DNA of 64,000 bases from Alkalilimnicola ehrlichii (GTDB taxonomy: Bacteria > Pseudomonadota > Gammaproteobacteria > Nitrococcales > AK92): positions 1-64,000 of the forward strand of contig NZ_NFZV01000020.1 of assembly GCF_003399765.1 (NCBI RefSeq), read 5' to 3'. Of the stretch, positions 45,881-54,068 are shown piece by piece; within the stretch, counting starts at the first letter, position 1, and the number at the start of each line of letters is the position of its first letter. The notes beneath the pieces were generated by a model, which was given only the letters and a program-made list of their open reading frames with translations, was not told the origin of the DNA and did not search any database. The translations under genes were made by a program, and so were the position numbers.

Positions 45881-45930
45881 AGTATGAATTTGACGTTGAA
45901 TTGGTCAGCGGTGGTATACAAGTGCAATAA
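45827..45930 (+). pseudogene. Displaced C-terminus of the large lipoprotein
   Basis: The frame after the T4 run reads GEPESVEVWYKGDTTLVEYE and ends FDVELVSGGIQVQ with a stop at 45928-45930. Its acidic beta-strand character fits the preceding lipoprotein far better than the Arg-rich tail of the annotated frame. Confidence 0.65.
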
Positions 45931-46091
45931 GCAGGTGTTTTCTAAATGATTATTCGAAACTTTGACGAGAGATTATCATCCATAATTGGGGTTTAAACAC
46001 TTGCGGTTTTTGCTACAGTTCCAATGCCGTATCAGCACTCTAAAGATGAAGAAACAAGGGAAAAAACGGACAGCCGCCTACCAAATACACT

Positions 46092-46536
46092 GTTATGAGG
46101 TGAAATGAGTATTTCAACGGTAGCATTTTTGATGACGTTGGCTTCCGGTTTGTCATCGCAGTCTCTAGCTGTTGGTGGTGTCGATCTCAGTATGCAAATG
46201 GAGGATGTCGTTTCTGCATTTGGGGAGCCCTTGAGAACCGAGAGCGCTATGGATTGGTACGATCATGTACATATCTATGAAGACTTCTCGATTCACACGG
46301 TAGGCGGCCAAGATATCGTTGGTATAGAAAGCGATAGCGAAGGAGTGTGCTTAGGCGATGGCGTGTGTGTCGGTGATGTTTGGGATGAAGAGCTCTTGGC
46401 GGATTCCGGCTATGAGGATTGCTGTGACAGAGTTTACCCAGTATTCAATTACTGGAAGCCAGATGATAACTGTCGCTACCTTTTGGCTGTGGAGGGTTCA
46501 AAAGTCGTAAAGGTGGCAGGATTCTGCTCTCCATGA
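46092..46536 (+). CDS. Exported Cys-rich small protein in a cassette context (gene from ATG 46105)
   Basis: The gene proper starts at ATG 46105, giving 143 residues with a signal peptide (ISTVAFLMTLASGLSSQSLA). The mature part contains several Cys (CLGDGVCVGD, EDCCDRVYP, NCRYLL, GFCSP), suggesting disulfides in the periplasm. The family is not recognised. GTTATGA at 46092-46098 fits an attC R' core 7 bases before the start. CATAACC follows shortly after the stop, like an R'' box. Confidence 0.65.
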
Positions 46537-47007
46537 CTTCCCATTGTCACCTCATAACCATGCCTTGCAGCCGACAGCGGCTCTGCTCCGCTGCGGGCTG
46601 AAGACAAGCGTGGAGGCGGTTCGGAGCAACTGCTCTTTTGGTTTTGGAAGGGGCTTCAAGCCCAGCCGTAAACAGTAAACAATGGAACACCCAGCCATGA
46701 ACGAGGGGACGCCAAAGAGTTCCACCCACTCGAAGAATATCGCGTGCGCTGAATACGAATAGCGAATGACTTGAACTGGATAGCCATCCAATCAAGAAAA
46801 CTCGTCTAACGGCCTTCCTTGCCGTGGCGGATCCGCCGCACAATCAGCGCGTCGTCCGTTCCCGTACCAAGGGTGATGTAGTCGCCGGCAAGTCGTCAGT
46901 GAGGTGCCAGGCTCAGAGAGATAAACCAGGTGTTGCAGGGATGCGCGTAGGTGCAGGCGGCCGGGGCAGTGTTCCCCGCGCCGCCCTTTATAATTACTCG
47001 GCAGGAG
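46537..47007. other. Gap with an attC-like palindrome, no supported gene
   Basis: After CTCATAACCATGCC (46550) there is a strong GC palindrome (GCAGCCGACAGCGGC with CCGCTGCGGGCTG, 46567-46606). GGAACACCCAGCC near 46684 echoes the left end of repeat P. The open frames here lack any family resemblance. TonB receptor sequence begins at its right edge. Confidence 0.45.
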
Positions 47008-47239
47008 CTAGAAGCTATATCGTGCGCCCAACTCGAAGCTGCGCTCGGGGCCCACATAGATACCGTTACGCAGGCCGGAGATATAGCGCTCGTCAGTCAG
47101 GTTCTTGATGGCACCGAATATGCTCAGCTGAGGGTTGACAGCGTATCGGCCCGTAAGATCAACCGTATAGTAGCTTGATATTAAACCACCTTGATGCTCC
47201 GCCGGGTCAATCTCTTTCCGATTCTGGCCATCAGCAAAA
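47008..47239 (-). pseudogene. Displaced C-terminal beta-strands of the TonB receptor
   Basis: After the A4 run (47236-47239), the other minus-strand frame reads DGQNRKEIDPAEHQGGLISS, then KNLTDERYISGLRNGIYVGP, ending LGARYSF and a stop at 47008. The terminal aromatic Phe and NLTDERY are diagnostic of TonB-dependent receptor ends, so this is the true C-terminus. Confidence 0.85.
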
Positions 47240-49085
47240 CCTCATCCGTATAGTTCAGGAGCAAGGCGGCTTCCAGGCCACCGGACTGGTAGGCCAGCGC
47301 GAGATTAACCGTCCACTCCGGCGAATAAGGCAGGCGGTTCCCTTTATCTATGGGGCCTTCATCGACATCGGGACGATCCTCACCGAATTCCGCTGTCGGG
47401 ATCCAGGTTACATTGCCATCCACTCGGAATCCGAATCCTATTTCATAGCCTAGAGCGGCTTCCAGCCCCTGGATCAGGGCGCTGCCCTCATGAGGATTCC
47501 TGATGCCTGAGACCCCCGGGTCCACCTGGTTGGAGAAATCCATCTGGAACGCGGTGGCCTCGTAGTTCAGACGACCGGTGGCACCACGTACGCCCAGCTC
47601 GATATTCACCGATCGTTCGGCTTTAGTCGGCGTGTCGTCCCCACCGACCACGCTGCCCACAACGGGTGGATTGAAAGCGCGATAGACACTGCCGAAAAGT
47701 TGCGCTGCGGGCGTGAGTTGGAAGGTCGCCCCAAGGCCCGGCATAACCTCGGTATTGGAGAAGGTCTCGGCGGAATCTGTATCCTGCCGGTTGTCCCGCT
47801 CCTGCTCGTAAGTCTCCACGCGCAAGCCTGCCGTGACCGATAGCTGTTCATTGATGTCGAAACGGTTCTGACCAAAGAGCGCCAGGCTATCGGCAGAGTC
47901 GATCCTGTTTCGGTTCAGTGTTTGGTTCGGGTCTCGTGGCGTTTGCCTATCTGCGCGGATCGTCTGGTCCAACATCTCTTCCTGCATCCACCGCAGACCG
48001 AGCTCCGCTTCGTTGCCGATCCCGAGCAGCGTGTGATTGATAGTCAGGCGCGAATCAATACCCACCCGTTCAAAAGTTCGGTTATTGCCTTGTACCTCGT
48101 CACTGAAATTCCACACCGTGTGACCATCGGCGTTGGTGGTCGTCGGATCGCTTGCGAGTCGATACCGCCAGTATTCTCGGTATGTCTCGCTCCAATAGCC
48201 GAGGGTCTGCAGGCGCATGTTCGGCGTGATATCCCACTCGTGGTTGATATCAAAACCCGTGCGCCCGCTCAAATACCAATCATCGGGCGCGGGGTTGAAC
48301 GTGGCGCCGGCCTCATACGCGTCCGGGAAGAGGCCGCGGTAGGAGATGTTGGCTTCACTTTCGTAGTGCGAGAATTTCACTCCGATAAACTGGTTGTGCC
48401 CGAGGGTGGTACCCGATTTGACCATCACATCGGTCATATCCCAGCCCTTGTCCATCCAGCCATCGCTCTCGGCGCGGGTGGCGACAATGCCGAACAGCGA
48501 ATCGCCGCTGGCTGACCCGCCACCGATCTCGACGGTGCCCTCACGAGTATTCCAAGAGCCCAGCCGGCCAATGACCGCGACCCCATCTTCCGGGATTTTG
48601 GTTTGGTAGTTGACCACTCCACCGATGGTATTCGGACCATAGCGCAGTGATGCGGCGCCCTTGAGGACTTCGATGCCCTCCATCCGCTGGATACGCGGGT
48701 TGTAATAGCGTTGGTTCCCGACAAATATCCCAGGTTGCACCGGCACGCCATCTTCCAACACAAGCGTCTTGTAGGCATCGGCAGGGATGCCCCGCATACC
48801 AAAGTTGGTCACCACCGCGCTGTCTTCCTCGCGCTTGATATAGATTCCGGGGACGCGGCGCAGTACATCCTCGGTGGAGCGCGGCTGAGTCTCGTTAATA
48901 TCTTCCTCAGTGACCACCGTCACCGCACCAGGAATCCGGGTAACGTCATCCGCGGGGTGGCCCACCACCTCAATTCGCGGCAGCTTGATGGTTTTTTGTG
49001 CGTGTACGGTCGAAGCCATACCGAAGGTGACCGCTACGGCGGCCGCGATGGGTGTCAGGCGCCCCATAAGAAGTGTTCTGCGCAT
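47181..49085 (-). CDS. TonB-dependent outer-membrane receptor (FecA-like), C-terminus frameshifted
   Basis: An outer-membrane siderophore or ferric-citrate-type receptor, read as 634 residues. It has a signal peptide (LTPIAAAVAVTFGMASTVHA), a plug domain (about 40-150: PGAVTVVTEEDINETQPRST, VLKGAASLRYGPNTIGGVVN) and a beta-barrel. No extra N-terminal signalling domain is present. The frame ends at LMARIGKRLTRRSIKVV, which is wrong for the family; the correct end lies in the next frame after one missing base. Corrected span is 47008-49085, about 692 residues. A Fur-box-like sequence lies about 160 bases upstream. Confidence 0.88.
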   Translation of the reverse strand: MRRTLLMGRLTPIAAAVAVTFGMASTVHAQKTIKLPRIEVVGHPADDVTRIPGAVTVVTEEDINETQPRSTEDVLRRVPGIYIKREEDSAVVTNFGMRGIPADAYKTLVLEDGVPVQPGIFVGNQRYYNPRIQRMEGIEVLKGAASLRYGPNTIGGVVNYQTKIPEDGVAVIGRLGSWNTREGTVEIGGGSASGDSLFGIVATRAESDGWMDKGWDMTDVMVKSGTTLGHNQFIGVKFSHYESEANISYRGLFPDAYEAGATFNPAPDDWYLSGRTGFDINHEWDITPNMRLQTLGYWSETYREYWRYRLASDPTTTNADGHTVWNFSDEVQGNNRTFERVGIDSRLTINHTLLGIGNEAELGLRWMQEEMLDQTIRADRQTPRDPNQTLNRNRIDSADSLALFGQNRFDINEQLSVTAGLRVETYEQERDNRQDTDSAETFSNTEVMPGLGATFQLTPAAQLFGSVYRAFNPPVVGSVVGGDDTPTKAERSVNIELGVRGATGRLNYEATAFQMDFSNQVDPGVSGIRNPHEGSALIQGLEAALGYEIGFGFRVDGNVTWIPTAEFGEDRPDVDEGPIDKGNRLPYSPEWTVNLALAYQSGGLEAALLLNYTDEVLLMARIGKRLTRRSIKVV

Positions 49086-49242
49086 TACTGTGGATCCTGC
49101 TTTTTAATCCCGGCGCGCGTCTAGAGACCCCCGTAGGAGACCACCAGAGCAGGCGCCTTTACACACGACTGCCTTCACTGATAATCAAGGCCTCCCTGCC
49201 CCCGCTGTCGCAACATTATCGGCAGCGACTACCGCGAAGTGT

Positions 49243-49258
49243 AATGATAATAATTCTC
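49243..49258. promoter_or_regulatory. Fur-box-like site upstream of the TonB receptor
   Basis: AATGATAATAATTCTC resembles the Fur consensus (repeats of GATAAT). It lies about 160 bases before the receptor start, consistent with iron repression. Confidence 0.6.
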
Positions 49259-49408
49259 AGGCACAACCGCATCACCTGCCTGCCTTGCGACTCCTGCGTT
49301 GGCAAGGGCTGGAGTTCTCCCATAAGGCGTTGATGAAACAATGGAACATCCAGCTACATGTCCAGCGTTTGTGCTAGGTACGGCACGAACAGCAAACAAG
49401 GGAAACAA

Positions 49409-49481
49409 GGAGACACCCAGCCAGCCGCCCTCGGCTAACTGAGTGACCAAAGGCGGTTCCTTAGCGTATTGGGTGTCCCGC
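49409..49481. repeat. Palindromic repeat P, copy 4
   Basis: Runs from GAGACACCCAGCCAGCCGCC to ATTGGGTGTCCCGCG, with inner CCGCCC / GGCGGT pairing around TCGGCTAACTGAGTGACC. It is preceded by GAAACAAGG, as near other copies, and followed within 60 bases by an attC-like site. Confidence 0.75.
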
Positions 49482-49536
49482 GTCGCGTTCTGGCCTGCTG
49501 TATTGGGGCGCTCAGGCGCTCAGGCGCTATGAAAGC

Positions 49537-49611
49537 AGCCCAACATTGCGCTCGAGTCGGCTGTGAAAAGCACTGCGCGCTTTCCCTGTCGGCTCAACTT
49601 GAGCATTATGT
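49537..49611 (+). other. attC-like site before the VOC gene
   Basis: GCCCAACATTGCGCTCGAGT on the left pairs imperfectly with GGCTCAACTTGAGC on the right, ending in the R'-like ATTATGT (49605-49611). The central GTGAAAAGCACTGCGCGCTT matches the centre of the 21039-21098 site. Confidence 0.6.
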
Positions 49612-49635
49612 GTATCAATCGGAATGGAGGAACAG

Positions 49636-50032
49636 ATGAAGTCTATTACGACATCGCTCATGTTTGTGGGAGATCAAGCTGGAAAAGCCGAGGAAGCTAT
49701 CAGGTTTTATACCTCTCTATTTCCAAATTCAAAGATCACCGATATTCAGCGCTACGAAGCTGGTGAGCAGGTCCACTAAGATGGCTAGATTTTCGATTAA
49801 TGGCACCGAGTTCATGGCGCTGGATAGCCATCTTGGTCATAAGTTTAACTTTACGCCTTCCATGTCGTTGTATGTTGAGTGTGAATCAGCAAGCGAAATA
49901 GAAGAGGCGTTCCGAGCCTTAGCCGATGGTGGGGCGGAGTTAATGCCTTTGGATAACTACGGGTTTAGTCATAAATTTGGATGGTTGAATGATAGGTACG
50001 GCGTATCTTGGCAGCTTAATCTGTCGAACTAA
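49636..50032 (+). pseudogene. VOC-family (PhnB-like) protein, frameshifted
   Basis: The first frame (MKSITTSLMFVGDQAGKAEE, FYTSLFPNSKITDIQRYEAG) ends at a stop near 49780. The second frame continues MARFSINGTEFMALDSHLGH through FGWLNDRYGVSWQLNLSN. Between them the family's short PEG-containing loop is missing, so this is more than a one-base change. Intact relatives are about 130-140 residues. Position between attC-like sites suggests a cassette. Confidence 0.75.
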
Positions 50033-50044
50033 GGTGGCAGCCTG

Positions 50045-50129
50045 GTCAACACATAACTAAACGCAGCACTATGCAGCCTCTGGCTGCCGGACGCTCGCGA
50101 GCTCGCGCCGGTGTGCGCGGCGTTAGGGA
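50045..50129 (+). other. attC-like site between the VOC and 126-residue genes
   Basis: Starts ACACATAACTAAACGC (R''-like) and ends GCGCGGCGTTAGGG (R' GTTAGGG). The outer AACGC/GCGTT pair and several inner GC palindromes fit attC architecture at about 85 bp. The next start codon lies 9 bases after R'. Confidence 0.7.
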
Positions 50130-50137
50130 TCAAATAT

Positions 50138-50518
50138 ATGAAAGAAGAACACCGATTGGCACAGTCAATAAAGATTTCTATTCTTAGGCTGGCATATATT
50201 ACTGAGCATGGTGGTGTTGGTGATTTGGAGTCAGCTGATTTTGCATTTGGCGAAGATCAATTGGTACTTGTTCTTGGAAGGATGAATACCGAAGAATCAC
50301 GCAATGCTTTCATAGAGCTATTCGATTACCAACTTCCAGACACAGTGTGGGATGCGATAGCTCAGGTAACAAGTGAATATCAAAATGATCTGATACCTTT
50401 GTTCAAGGCCCGTATTGGAACGCCTATTGCCGAAAGTCCGTATCTTGAAGTTGTAACCCAAGAAGAAAGAGATAGGCAATTGGAAAACTGGATTAGCGAG
50501 CTGTCCAGCAATCCCTAA
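50138..50518 (+). CDS. Cassette-like hypothetical protein, 126 residues
   Basis: ATG 50138 follows the attC-like site. The protein is acidic and mostly helical (KISILRLAYITEHGGVGDLE, then NAFIELFDYQLPDTVWDAIA, then a C-terminal RDRQLENWISELSSNP). I do not recognise the family. AT-rich composition and boundary sites on both sides mark it as a gene cassette. The stop is overlapped by the CCCTAACAAG of the next site. Confidence 0.65.
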   Translation: MKEEHRLAQSIKISILRLAYITEHGGVGDLESADFAFGEDQLVLVLGRMNTEESRNAFIELFDYQLPDTVWDAIAQVTSEYQNDLIPLFKARIGTPIAESPYLEVVTQEERDRQLENWISELSSNP

Positions 50519-50758
50519 CAAGTCGTTGAAGGCGGTGGCGCTAGGTGCCGCGGCGGGTAGCTCGGCGCATGTGAGTCAAGCTTAGGGAGGCCCCGCCTAA
50601 GATGAACAATGTGCGGAAACAAGAAACAAGGGGACTCCGTCCAGCCGCACCAGTTTAGCGATAAACGCGGCGACGTGGCTTCAACGAGTAGAGTATTGGC
50701 TCGCTGAGTGAGAGAAGGGGTTTACTTAGCCCTTTGGCTCTTCCGTGAAGTTGTTAGG
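50513..50758 (+). other. Composite attC-like region with a divergent repeat P
   Basis: Opens CCCTAACAAGTCGTTGAA (R''-like) and closes GAAGTTGTTAGGT (R' GTTAGGT, 50752-50758). In between, AAACAAGGGGACTCCGTCCA and TTTACTTAGCCCTTTGGCTC resemble degenerate ends of repeat P, as if P had inserted into an attC site. No gene is supported. Confidence 0.5.
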
Positions 50759-50780
50759 TAAAAGATGAAGAGGCTGTGCT

Positions 50781-51209
50781 ATGTCGTCTAGCAGTCAGGA
50801 CAGGCAAGAAATTGCGGCGGTGATTGAGCAGTATCGCCGTGGGTTTGCCACGATGGACGTGGAAGTGCTCGAAGCCATATGGGATCAGGACTACCACAAT
50901 ATCATCTACCTTGCTCAGGAAATGGCCCAACCAGTGTATGGTTGGAGAGGAGTAGAGCAATACTACAGGAGAGTCAGTGGCTTTCTAGAGCGGGTCAGTG
51001 CGATGACGGTGAGCGATTTGTCGCTGGATCTCTTTGGCGATGTGGCTTATGCATATTGCAACTTTCACTTTGAGGGAGAGGCCCAGGGGCAGAGTCACAG
51101 CGCTGATGGACGGGTCACTTTTATCTTGCACCGTAAGCGTGGTACCTGGAAGGTTATCCATTACCATGAGTCCGCTCCTGGCCCCTTGGCAGTGACCGAT
51201 GGTTCTTAG
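50781..51209 (+). CDS. SnoaL/NTF2-like protein
   Basis: A 142-residue NTF2-fold protein: the N-terminal helices include IAAVIEQYRRGFATMDVEVL, then WDQDYHNIIYLAQEMAQPVY, with a C-terminal sheet (VAYAYCNFHFEGEAQGQ, GTWKVIHYHES). Such proteins bind small molecules or act as isomerases/hydrolases. The specific role is unknown. It sits between attC-like boxes, so it is probably a cassette. Confidence 0.78.
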   Translation: MSSSSQDRQEIAAVIEQYRRGFATMDVEVLEAIWDQDYHNIIYLAQEMAQPVYGWRGVEQYYRRVSGFLERVSAMTVSDLSLDLFGDVAYAYCNFHFEGEAQGQSHSADGRVTFILHRKRGTWKVIHYHESAPGPLAVTDGS

Positions 51210-51476
51210 CAAGACACTCAACCTGCCCGCTCCATGCGCGAAACCGACCTCAACCGGGTGGTGGCGGAGCGTAGCGCGGCGCTAATCGCGCCGATCCAAC
51301 TGCCACTTGGGCCTGGCGGTAGGTTTGTCGGCGGGCTGCTCATGCAATCGCTGGAGACCGACCTTCTCGTCCGTGTGTTCGTCGAATATCATGATGAGCT
51401 CATTTACTTCATGTAGGAGTCCACGTCATAGGGGCTGATCTTCAGCGTGCGCGACGTTATGCTCAAAGGGATATCA
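51210..51476. other. Gap ending in an R'-like box; no convincing gene
   Basis: A 60-codon open frame (51234-51416) is GC-rich and unlike any family I know. GCGACGTTATGC places an R' core at 51456-51462, 15 bases before the next gene. The expected R'' partner was not found clearly. Confidence 0.4.
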
Positions 51477-51871
51477 ATGCCATACCGAATGAGCCCTCAA
51501 CAATATGAGTCTGTATTAACCCTTAGCGGTGCGGATCGAAGCGCTCATTTTGTCGGTAAGGTGGTAGATTGGCAGCAATTATGGGGCGTAAAAAACGACG
51601 AAGGTTGGCTTGTTCCGATCACCCCTGATGATTGGGAGTATTTTCCTGTTTGGCCGCATCCAGAATATGCTCAAAAATCACAGATGCGCATTTCCCTGGC
51701 CATCATGCGGTTGAAATCGCTTTGGAAGAGTTCCTGTCCCATTGGCTGCCAACATTCGAGCGCGACGGGATCAAGGTCGGGGTGTTTCCAAATAAGGAGT
51801 GGGTTTTCTGGGTAATGGAACCCACAGATTTGGCGCAATGCTTGAGGGATGAGCTGGCCTTGTATGAGTAA
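51477..51871 (+). pseudogene. DUF2750-family protein, single frameshift
   Basis: The first frame reads SPQQYESVLTLSGADRSAHF, then VVDWQQLWGVKNDEGW and PVWPHPEYAQ. The family continuation ITDAHFPGHHAVEIALEEFL, SHWLPTFERDGIKVGVFPNK is in the next frame. The break is the A5 run 51673-51677; one more A gives a normal protein of about 131 residues. The function of DUF2750 is unknown. Cassette context. Confidence 0.78.
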
Positions 51872-51967
51872 AACATCGCCAGTCATCCAGTACGCTCCGG
51901 CCCTGACAGGCCTCCGCCGAATCGGTCTGTTAGGCTGTCGCTTCACAAACCGACCGCTGAATACATT

Positions 51968-52526
51968 GTTAGCCAAGGAGCCCACGGCGATGAATCATCG
52001 GTTGCGTCAAGAGCTACTGTCGATGCAGGAGGAAGACCAGCGAGTCCTGCGGGAACTCATGGACGCGGGCGAGTTGCGTGAACAGGAGTACCACCCGCGG
52101 ATGCGCGCCGTGCATGAGCGGAATAATGCACGAATCAAGGCGATCGTTGGCGAGTACGGTTGGCCTGGTGTCGCCCTGGTCGGGAAGGAGGGCGCCAAGG
52201 CAGCGTGGCTGATGGTTCAACATGCGGTTTTGGACACTGCGTTCATGGAACGAGCTTTGCCCTTGCTGGAAGAAGCGGTAAAGAATGGCGACGCCGAAGG
52301 CTGGTGCCTGGCGTATCTGCAAGACAGGGTGTTAACCATGGCGGGTAAGCCACAAATCTACGGAACGCAGCACGATTTCGACGAGAACGGCATTGCCTTT
52401 CCCTTGCCAATCGCGGAGCCTGGCAAAGTTGACCTCTTACGGCGGGATATAGGTCTTGAGCCACTATCCGAGGCAACCAAGCGAATTCAGGACCGGTATC
52501 GGCCTGTCATCAATAAAAGTGGCTAA
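51968..52526 (+). CDS. DUF6624-type hypothetical protein in a cassette context (gene from ATG 51990)
   Basis: The gene proper starts at ATG 51990 after AAGGAG, giving 178 residues. Features are an acidic helical start (ELLSMQEEDQRVLRELMDAG), GWPGVALVGKEGAKAAWLMV with QHAVLD near residue 65, AYLQDRVLTMAGKPQIYGTQ near 110, and LRRDIGLEPLSEATKRI. Several of these segments recur in DUF6624 proteins; no activity is known. GTTAGCC at 51968-51974 fits an attC R' core, and the stop codon lies inside the GGCTAAC R''-like box of the downstream attC. Confidence 0.78.
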
Positions 52527-52581
52527 CAAGCGCGTGAGCTTGGGTGGCCAAAAGCGGCGCCGGTTATGCGAAGCGTTATGT
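52521..52581 (+). other. attC-like site after the DUF6624 gene
   Basis: GGCTAACAAGCGCG on the left and GCGAAGCGTTATGT on the right form the outer simple sites (R'' GGCTAAC, R' GTTATGT at 52575-52581), about 61 bp apart. This size is typical of short attC sites. It is the best-formed attC-like site of the array and its right-hand end. Confidence 0.7.
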
Positions 52582-52604
52582 GTGAAGGTACGGCCGTGAA
52601 GACA

Positions 52605-52732
52605 AGACCGGGCCCAACTCTCACATTCCAACATTTTGCCGGCTGGCATAGGTCGGTGCGTCGAATGCTGGATGATCGCAGGGGGAGAGGGGGCTGCTCA
52701 GTCTGCACGTACCCTGGGCGCGTGCCGGGACG
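52605..52732. mobile_element. Left-end remnant of a Y1-type element
   Basis: CAACTCTCACATTCCAACAT followed by GCCGGCTGGCATAGGTCGG and a GGGGGAGAGGGG run resembles the left ends at 57870 and 58697. No transposase frame follows. Confidence 0.55.
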
Positions 52733-53953
52733 CTAGTGGCTGGGTAAGTTCGCCAACCCTTTCCAGTCCCGCATCCAACGATTTAGATCGTCGGGTGCCA
52801 TCGGGTGCGCGACGTAATAGCCCTGCACCAGGTCGCAGCCCAGGTCGAGCGCGAGCGACCAGTCTTCCGGTGTCTCGACGCCTTCGGCGAGCACCGAAAG
52901 TGCCAACTGCTTGCCCAGAGCCACGCTGGAGGTAAAGATGGCTTTGGCCGTGATGTCGCTGACGGCGCCGTGCACGAAGCTGCCGTCGATCTTCAGCTCG
53001 TCGAAGGGAATCTGTTTGAGGCGCTCCAACGAGGAGTAGCCGGTCCCGAAGTCGTCGATGGAAAGCTGTATGCCGTGCAGGCGCATGCGGGTAAGCACTT
53101 CCAGGCTCTCGATGGCGTCGCTGGTAATCTGGCTTTCTGTGATTTCGAGCATGACCAGCTCGGGGGGCAAGCCGTTGCCGGAGCAACAGTCTGCAAAAAT
53201 CTGCGGCAGATCCAGCTGCGTTAGCGCCGCCGCCGAGAGGTTGATGGCCACCCGCAGTTTCTGGCCGTCCTCGCTCCAGCGCAGCGCTTGGTTAAGCGCC
53301 TGCTTAAGGATAGCCTCGGTGAACGGCACGATGAGGTCGTCGTCTTCGGTGAGCGGTACGAAGGCCGCCGGACGCAGTACGCCGTGAGTCGAGTGACGCA
53401 GGCGTGCCAGCGCTTCGACGCCCACCACAGCACCCGAGTACATGTCGACCTGCGGTTGATAGAACAAGGTCAGGTGATCCTCCGCCAGCGATTGCTTGAG
53501 CTCGTGCTTTGTTAGTACCGAGACACGCTGGCCGGTTTTCTTGCCGCACCCCGCTGCTTCCTCGAAACGGAAGATGAGGCTTGCCAGGGCATTGAGCGTC
53601 ACTGGCTTGTGGATAGAGCCGAGTACGTTCAGGAAACGTGCGCGCGCCAAGCTCACGGCAGCGCGCAGGATACGTTCGTCGGTACCGCTGAAGAGAATGA
53701 GCCCGCCGCCGAACTCAAAGTCGCTCAAGTGGCGCAAGAGCTCGATGCCGTCCATTCCCGGCATGTGCAGGTCGCACAACACCAGGTCGAACGGATTGCC
53801 CTGGTTTATCTTGTCTAATGCTTCCCGCCCGTCCCCAGCAGTCTGCACATCGGCCAGCCCCAGGCGCTCCAGGGTGAGCTTGACCAGCTCCTGCATGAAA
53901 GGGTCGTCGTCTACGACCAGAGCTCGCAGGCGGGAAAGCCGTTCTTTCCTCAT
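52733..53953 (-). CDS. Response regulator with EAL-domain c-di-GMP phosphodiesterase
   Basis: A 406-residue cytoplasmic protein. The receiver domain (about 10-130) has the phosphoacceptor Asp in LVLCDLHMPGMDG. The EAL domain (about 150-395) keeps the catalytic residues: EAL in GVEALARL, N in AINLSA, E in LEITES, DD in IDDFGTGYSSLERLK, K in DELKIDGSFV, E in LAEGVET and Q in LVQGYYVAHPM. It should therefore hydrolyse c-di-GMP under phosphorelay control. It lies 115 bases downstream of the hybrid kinase in the same direction and is its probable output. Confidence 0.92.
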   Translation of the reverse strand: MRKERLSRLRALVVDDDPFMQELVKLTLERLGLADVQTAGDGREALDKINQGNPFDLVLCDLHMPGMDGIELLRHLSDFEFGGGLILFSGTDERILRAAVSLARARFLNVLGSIHKPVTLNALASLIFRFEEAAGCGKKTGQRVSVLTKHELKQSLAEDHLTLFYQPQVDMYSGAVVGVEALARLRHSTHGVLRPAAFVPLTEDDDLIVPFTEAILKQALNQALRWSEDGQKLRVAINLSAAALTQLDLPQIFADCCSGNGLPPELVMLEITESQITSDAIESLEVLTRMRLHGIQLSIDDFGTGYSSLERLKQIPFDELKIDGSFVHGAVSDITAKAIFTSSVALGKQLALSVLAEGVETPEDWSLALDLGCDLVQGYYVAHPMAPDDLNRWMRDWKGLANLPSH

Positions 53954-54068
53954 TGGCGCCTATCTCGTGTTGGGCGCTACGCATGAAGCCGTAGCGGTGG
54001 TAGCGCTGCTGGAAGCGCTACCCGAAGCCGTAAATGCTCCGACGAAGCCTTGTCCGCGACAGCCTCGC

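Noticed and set aside
46547-46843. Minus-strand open frames near the attC-like palindrome
   Set aside because: Translation of palindromic and repeat-like sequence; no domain, start or operon context.
51234-51416. A 60-codon frame between the NTF2-like and DUF2750 genes
   Set aside because: No ribosome site, no recognised family and GC-rich unlike its neighbours; listed only as part of the gap.
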